Assembly: GCA_002369155.1 (NCBI GenBank)
Contig: DFEM01000131.1
Span: 1 to 45,062, forward strand
Length of the DNA stretch: 45,062 nucleotides
Reading direction: 5' to 3'
From: Lachnospiraceae bacterium UBA3802
GTDB lineage: Bacteria; Bacillota; Clostridia; Lachnospirales; Lachnospiraceae
Positions 41,644 to 45,062 of the stretch are shown here, piece by piece (the stretch's first letter is position 1; the number at the start of each line of letters is the position of its first letter). A model generated the notes under the pieces. It saw only the letters and a list, made by a program, of their open reading frames with translations, did not search any database and was not told the origin of the DNA. A program made the position numbers and the translations under genes.

Positions 41644-42405
41644 ATGGAAAAAGTAGCTGATACATTAAACAGAGAAAAATTAACAAAAGCCATGAACGGC
41701 TGTATTGAGTGGATAAGAGATTTTTTTGAGAAGAACGGCAAAGGATGCAATGCGGTTCTCGGTATATCGGGAGGAAAAGATTCATCCGTTGCTGCGGCAA
41801 TTCTTGTTGAAGCACTCGGAAAAGACAGAGTGATCGGCGTGCTTATGCCAAACGGTGAACAGGCCGATATCGACATGGCTTACAAACTTGTAAATCACCT
41901 CGGAATCAAACATTATGTTGTCAATATCAAGGATGCGTTTGACGGAATCGTCAATGCTTTCCCCGATGACCTTAAATTAAGCGAGCAATCCAGAATCAAT
42001 TTGGGACCGAGACTCAGAATGAGCACCGTTTATGCCGTATCACAAAGCGTTAACGGTCGTGTTGCAAATACCTGCAATCTTTCCGAAGACTGGGTAGGAT
42101 ATTCAACAAGATACGGCGATTCGGTCGGTGATTTTTCTCCTCTTTCACATTTTACGGTTCAGGAAGTAAAAGAAATCGGAAGAATCCTCGGTCTTCCGAA
42201 AGAATTGGTGGATAAGGCACCAAGCGACGGTCTTTGCGGAAAGACGGATGAAGATAATCTCGGCTTTACCTATGCCGAACTTGACAGATATATAAGAACA
42301 GGCGAAATAGACGACGAGGAAAAGAAAAAGTTAATCGACAGAAAGCATGAGATGAACCTTTTCAAACTTGATGTAATGCCCTCGTACGTACCCAAGTGGG
42401 AGTAA
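41644..42405 (+). CDS. nadE: NAD+ synthase, ammonia-dependent type
   Basis: NadE makes NAD+ from deamido-NAD+ using ATP and ammonia. The ATP-pyrophosphatase P-loop SGGKDSS is at residues 42-48. GVLMPNGEQ, ANTCNLSEDWVGYSTRYGD and the downstream PSDGLCGKTDEDNLGFTY loop are NadE hallmarks. At 253 residues there is no glutaminase domain, so ammonia must come from free ammonium or a partner protein. GGGAG precedes the start. The serine acetyltransferase gene begins 3 bases after the stop. Confidence 0.95.
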   Translation: MEKVADTLNREKLTKAMNGCIEWIRDFFEKNGKGCNAVLGISGGKDSSVAAAILVEALGKDRVIGVLMPNGEQADIDMAYKLVNHLGIKHYVVNIKDAFDGIVNAFPDDLKLSEQSRINLGPRLRMSTVYAVSQSVNGRVANTCNLSEDWVGYSTRYGDSVGDFSPLSHFTVQEVKEIGRILGLPKELVDKAPSDGLCGKTDEDNLGFTYAELDRYIRTGEIDDEEKKKLIDRKHEMNLFKLDVMPSYVPKWE

Positions 42406-42408
42406 AAT

Positions 42409-43179
42409 ATGAACAGCGGATATGAAAATTTAAAACAACAGATAATAGAGCTCATACATTTTTTGAGAAGCATGCTTTATCCCGAGATATTCGGCGAGAT
42501 GGGATACAAGTCATCCGATTCGTTAAAATCGGAAGCAAGATTCGTACTTATCGATTCGCTAAGGACTGTTTGCGATGAAGGAAAAGATGTTGAGAAAATT
42601 GCGGATGAGATTTTCAAACAGCTTCCGAATGTCAAGGCACTTCTTGATACCGATGTTCAGGCGGCTTATGTGGGAGATCCCGCTGCACAGTCGACAAAAG
42701 AGGTTATGCTTGCTTATCCTGCATTTGAGGCAATCAGCATATTCAGAATCGCGCATGAGTTTTACAAACTCGAAGTTCCGATTCTTCCGAGAATGATGAC
42801 CGAATATGCACATAAAAATACAGGCATAGATATTCACCCGGGAGCTACAATCGGAAAATTCTTTTTCATCGATCACGGAACAGGTGTGGTAATCGGAGAA
42901 ACAACCACAATCGGAGAAAACGTTAAACTTTATCAGGGCGTAACGCTCGGTGCAAAGAGCTTTGCGGTCAATCCCGACGGATCTTTGGTTAAGGGAATAA
43001 AAAGGCATCCGGACATCGGAAACAATGTGGTAATATATGCAGGAGCCACCATACTCGGCGGCAATACAAGCATCGGAGACAATTGCGTTATCGGTGGAAA
43101 TGTCTGGCTTACGCATTCCGTTGATGCCGGCAACACCGTGCTTGCCGCACATGAAAGAAATGAAATATTTACCAATTAG
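42409..43179 (+). CDS. cysE: Serine O-acetyltransferase
   Basis: It acetylates serine with acetyl-CoA to make O-acetylserine, the precursor of cysteine. The C-terminal left-handed beta helix is recognisable: [19 protein letters not shown] with the catalytic His region, [23 protein letters not shown], and later hexapeptide turns. An N-terminal helical domain of about 130 residues (with [20 protein letters not shown]) places it in the CysE/EpsC family. The start lies 3 bases after nadE with GGGAG inside the nadE end, so they are co-expressed. A bidirectional terminator follows. Confidence 0.93.
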   Translation: MNSGYENLKQQIIELIHFLRSMLYPEIFGEMGYKSSDSLKSEARFVLIDSLRTVCDEGKDVEKIADEIFKQLPNVKALLDTDVQAAYVGDPAAQSTKEVMLAYPAFEAISIFRIAHEFYKLEVPILPRMMTEYAHKNTGIDIHPGATIGKFFFIDHGTGVVIGETTTIGENVKLYQGVTLGAKSFAVNPDGSLVKGIKRHPDIGNNVVIYAGATILGGNTSIGDNCVIGGNVWLTHSVDAGNTVLAAHERNEIFTN

Positions 43180-43183
43180 AACA

Positions 43184-43220
43184 TCAAAAAAGAATCTCAG
43201 GTTTTGAGATTCTTTTTTGA
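43184..43220. terminator. Bidirectional terminator between cysE and the HD-GYP gene
   Basis: A perfect 16-base-pair stem (43184-43199 with 43205-43220) has loop GGTTT. It contains a T-run in the right arm and an A-run in the left arm, so it can serve both convergent genes. Confidence 0.93.
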
Positions 43221-43224
43221 TTAA

Positions 43225-44319
43225 TCAAAGTATTTTATCCACATGTAAATCTTTTTCCTTGGAAAGATCAACCATCTCATCACCGCATTGAACAATCGGT
43301 TTGGAAAGAGCATTCTTATTTATGAATATTATCTTTCCGGCTCTGCCGTCGCTTAGCTGAACGGTGTAATGAAGATAAGTGTTGCTTACGTTTTCAAGGA
43401 ATGTGAGAATGAAGTGTGCATCGTATTTTTGAAGTCCTTCGTTCTCATAAAGTTCGATTACCCTGAAAGGACACATGGGTCCTCGGTAAATTCTTGCCGA
43501 TGTCATTGCATCGTATACATCCACGATTCCGACTATCTTTGCATATGTGTCGATTCTGTCTGCGGTAAGTCCGAGAGGATATCCCGAGCCGTCGCATTTT
43601 TCGTGATGCATTAATGCCGAGTTGGCTATATGTACGTTCACACCCTGAGCTTTCAAAATATGATAGCCTTCCACGGTGTGGGTCTTTACCAGCTGATATT
43701 CATCGGTTGTGAGCTTTTCTGGCTTCTTGATAATGGAATCGGGAATTTTTAATTTTCCGAGATCATGAAGCATTCCGCAAAGTGTCAAAAGATCAATTTC
43801 TTCAGGCTTCATCTTAAGCCATCCGCCGAATACATTGCAGATAAGCGACACATTCATTGAATGGGCGAAAGTCAAATCATCGTACTGACGCATATTGTGA
43901 AGCATGTCCATCGTGCTGTACGAAGAATTCTTTGCCTGGTTTATCAGACTTTTTGTATTGTTTAAAAGCTCGTCCGTGTTGATGGGAGAGTTTAATTCGA
44001 CAATATTGTTTATGCTGCTCTTGAAATCCGTAAGGGTATCGTCGAAGGTATTCTTGAAATCAGTGAAATCTTTGCTTTGCTTAATGATTTCAGAATGAGG
44101 CGGCTCTTTAAGCTCCGGAGCCGGAAGAACCTCTTCGTGCGGTACATCCTGCATTTCGTCTTCGACACGTACCGACATTATCGAATAGAATTCAAGACGC
44201 GTAATTATTTTATCCGTAAGAACCGTTCCGTTGGTAAGAATCATCTGACCGTTGTAGCTGTAGACATCTTCGGCCAGAACATATCCGGGAATAAGGTCCT
44301 TGGTTTTAATTCTTTTCAT
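43225..44319 (-). CDS. HD-GYP domain protein, probable c-di-GMP phosphodiesterase
   Basis: The 364-residue protein has an N-terminal region of about 140 residues with a DUF3391-like opening (LIPGYVLAEDVYSYNG, ILTNGTVLT) and a helical linker. An HD-GYP domain follows. His153 (FAHSMNVSL), His185-Asp186 (MLHDLGKLKIPD), His238-His239 and the extended motif CDGSGYP (242-248) are all present, so metal binding and c-di-GMP hydrolysis are likely. The start at 44319 is preferred over 44361 because the extra residues show no conservation and the long form has no ribosome binding site; the site for 44319 (CGGGT) is itself weak. A strong minus-strand promoter lies upstream. Confidence 0.88.
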   Translation of the reverse strand: MKRIKTKDLIPGYVLAEDVYSYNGQMILTNGTVLTDKIITRLEFYSIMSVRVEDEMQDVPHEEVLPAPELKEPPHSEIIKQSKDFTDFKNTFDDTLTDFKSSINNIVELNSPINTDELLNNTKSLINQAKNSSYSTMDMLHNMRQYDDLTFAHSMNVSLICNVFGGWLKMKPEEIDLLTLCGMLHDLGKLKIPDSIIKKPEKLTTDEYQLVKTHTVEGYHILKAQGVNVHIANSALMHHEKCDGSGYPLGLTADRIDTYAKIVGIVDVYDAMTSARIYRGPMCPFRVIELYENEGLQKYDAHFILTFLENVSNTYLHYTVQLSDGRAGKIIFINKNALSKPIVQCGDEMVDLSKEKDLHVDKIL

Positions 44320-44336
44320 AAAGTAACCCGTTTTCC

Positions 44337-44353
44337 GAAAAGCAGCGCTTTTC
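44337..44353 (-). other. Leader hairpin of the HD-GYP gene
   Basis: GAAAAGC and GCTTTTC (7 base pairs) flank a 3-base loop about 17 bases before the HD-GYP start codon, in its untranslated leader. It may affect translation. Confidence 0.4.
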
Positions 44354-44384
44354 ACAAACACTTTTACATCAAAATCTTAAAGAA

Positions 44385-44413
44385 ATTATAAGAAAAAAAG
44401 GGACAAAAGTCAA
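44385..44413 (-). promoter_or_regulatory. Promoter of the HD-GYP gene
   Basis: On the minus strand TTGACT (44413-44408) and a perfect TATAAT (44390-44385) are 17 bases apart. Its -35 box lies 9 bases from the -35 box of the divergent metK promoter. Confidence 0.7.
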
Positions 44414-44422
44414 ATAATACTA

Positions 44423-44451
44423 TTGACAGAGAAGACAGGAAATAGTAAGGT
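44423..44451 (+). promoter_or_regulatory. Promoter of the SAM riboswitch-metK transcript
   Basis: A perfect TTGACA (44423-44428) with TAAGGT (44446-44451) at 17 bases would start transcription about 15 bases before the riboswitch P1 helix. Confidence 0.55.
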
Positions 44452-44472
44452 AGAAATGATAAAAAAATACGT

Positions 44473-44569
44473 CTCTTATTCAGAGTGGTGGAGGTACATA
44501 GGACCTGCGAAGCCACGGCAACCCCATTTAGGAAGGTGCCAACCTGAGCGAGCAATCGAACAATAAGAG
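44473..44569 (+). promoter_or_regulatory. SAM-I (S-box) riboswitch aptamer
   Basis: The aptamer is closed by P1 (CTCTTATT at 44473 with AATAAGAG at 44562). It contains the S-box core CAGAGTGGTGGAGG, then GGACCTGCGAAGCCACGGCAACC and the P3/P4 region with GGTGCCAACCTGAGCGAGCAAT. On binding S-adenosylmethionine, P1 is stabilised and the downstream terminator forms. Without SAM, AGGAC (44568-44572) can pair with GTCCT (44601-44605) as an antiterminator, freeing metK transcription. The placement directly before metK is classic for Firmicutes. Confidence 0.96.
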
Positions 44570-44597
44570 GACAGTGGTATAAAATGATTTTTGAATG

Positions 44598-44623
44598 CCG
44601 GTCCTTTTAGGAGCGGTTTTTTT
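44598..44623 (+). terminator. Riboswitch-controlled terminator before metK
   Basis: CCG-G-TCCT, loop TTT, AGGA-G-CGG forms a stem with one G-G mismatch and is followed by seven T. It is the expression platform of the SAM-I riboswitch. Confidence 0.85.
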
Positions 44624-44662
44624 ATCGATATAACCGTTGTTTGATTTTATAAGGAGTTATTT

Positions 44663-45062
44663 ATGGAAAGAAAAATCTTTACTTCCGAATCCGTTACCGA
44701 AGGTCATCCCGACAAAGTCTGCGATGCGGTATCGGATGCTATTCTTGATGCATGTATGAAAGAAGATCCCGAAAGCCGTGTGGCATGTGAGACTGCTGTA
44801 TGTACGGGATTTGTACTTGTTACGGGCGAGATTACCACAAAGGCACATCTTGATTATCAAAAAATCGTCAGAGAAACAGTAAACGAAATCGGTTACAATG
44901 ATGCCAAGACAGGATTTGACGGCAACACATGTGCCGTATTCGTGGCTATGGACGGACAGTCCGCAGATATTGCCATGGGCGTTGACAAGGCTTTGGAAGC
45001 CAGAAACAAAGAAATGAGCGATGAAGAAATCGAAGCTATCGGTGCCGGCGATCAGGGTATGA
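44663..45062 (+). CDS. metK: S-adenosylmethionine synthetase (partial, runs off the window)
   Basis: MetK makes S-adenosylmethionine from methionine and ATP. The N-terminal domain is unmistakable: [25 protein letters not shown] supplies the ATP-binding His and Asp, followed by [17 protein letters not shown] and [21 protein letters not shown]. The last visible segment is GAGDQGM, the conserved GDQG loop, and about two thirds of the protein lies beyond base 45062. AAGGAG lies seven bases before the ATG. Expression is controlled by the SAM-I riboswitch in its leader, giving feedback by its own product. Confidence 0.97.
   Translation, partial: MERKIFTSESVTEGHPDKVCDAVSDAILDACMKEDPESRVACETAVCTGFVLVTGEITTKAHLDYQKIVRETVNEIGYNDAKTGFDGNTCAVFVAMDGQSADIAMGVDKALEARNKEMSDEEIEAIGAGDQGM

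Noticed and set aside
42559..43152. A 197-codon open frame antisense to the serine acetyltransferase gene
   Set aside because: It overlaps a well-supported gene, has a Cys/Tyr/Ser-rich composition with no motif, and lacks a ribosome binding site.

Overview
The window looks like a chromosomal segment of a low-GC, Gram-positive anaerobe of the Clostridia, most plausibly a Lachnospiraceae-type bacterium (Butyrivibrio/Roseburia-like). The reasons are purine-rich AGGAGG-type ribosome binding sites, frequent ATGA overlaps, a SAM-I riboswitch, meso-DAP peptidoglycan genes (dapF, and murE with DNPR), GH25 muramidases with Big2 and Cna-like domains, a YtrA-type GntR/ABC cassette, and no outer-membrane genes. 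The species is inference. No rRNA, tRNA, CRISPR array, transposase, phage gene or replication origin was seen.

Layout. (1) 1-3900 is an AT-rich accessory stretch: a Cys-rich lipoprotein, a GNAT/STAS-like fusion, a candidate short RNA with a perfect terminator, a DUF3592-like membrane protein, and a methyltransferase behind paired palindromes. (2) 3906-5600, minus strand: trxA followed by a GT-C-like membrane glycosyltransferase. (3) 5743-9811: a PutP-like Na+ symporter, a galactokinase-like GHMP kinase and a voltage-gated-type K+ channel in one apparent operon. (4) 9861-15667: a trans-sulfuration PLP enzyme, dapF, murE, a membrane-anchored SGNH hydrolase and a polytopic membrane protein, facing a second SGNH-like protein on the minus strand. 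(5) 16803-31140 is a cell-surface block: a 1254-aa membrane-anchored GH25 muramidase, a GGDEF protein, a PseC-like aminotransferase on the minus strand, then rfbA, a second GH25, rfbC, two double-domain GT2 glycosyltransferases and a small membrane protein. (6) 31158-33020: a zinc-ribbon membrane protein and an overlapping small membrane protein. (7) 33100-35105: a GntR regulator with an ABC ATPase and permease. (8) 35136-40297: a MacAB-like exporter (ATPase, fusion protein, two FtsX-type permeases). (9) 40376-43179: azlCD, then nadE and a serine acetyltransferase. (10) 43225-45062: an HD-GYP protein diverging from a SAM-riboswitch-controlled metK that runs off the end.

How the genes work together. 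The centre supplies peptidoglycan precursors (dapF, murE), wall-cleaving enzymes (two GH25), activated sugars (RfbA, RfbC, PseC-like) and glycosyltransferases, so it is probably a locus for wall-linked surface polysaccharide. Single GGDEF and HD-GYP genes suggest c-di-GMP signalling. metK, the serine acetyltransferase and the trans-sulfuration enzyme are the sulfur-metabolism genes.

The most noteworthy observations are these. Two consecutive glycosyltransferases are each built of two GT2-type units, and opposite units look degenerate. Terminator-like hairpins for plus-strand genes are embedded inside the opposing reading frame at all three convergent overlapping gene pairs. The large muramidase has a long acidic/basic cytoplasmic tail with repeated Thr motifs. 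A strong nested inverted repeat lies at the methyltransferase promoter. All functional calls come from motif recognition by eye; no database search was run.
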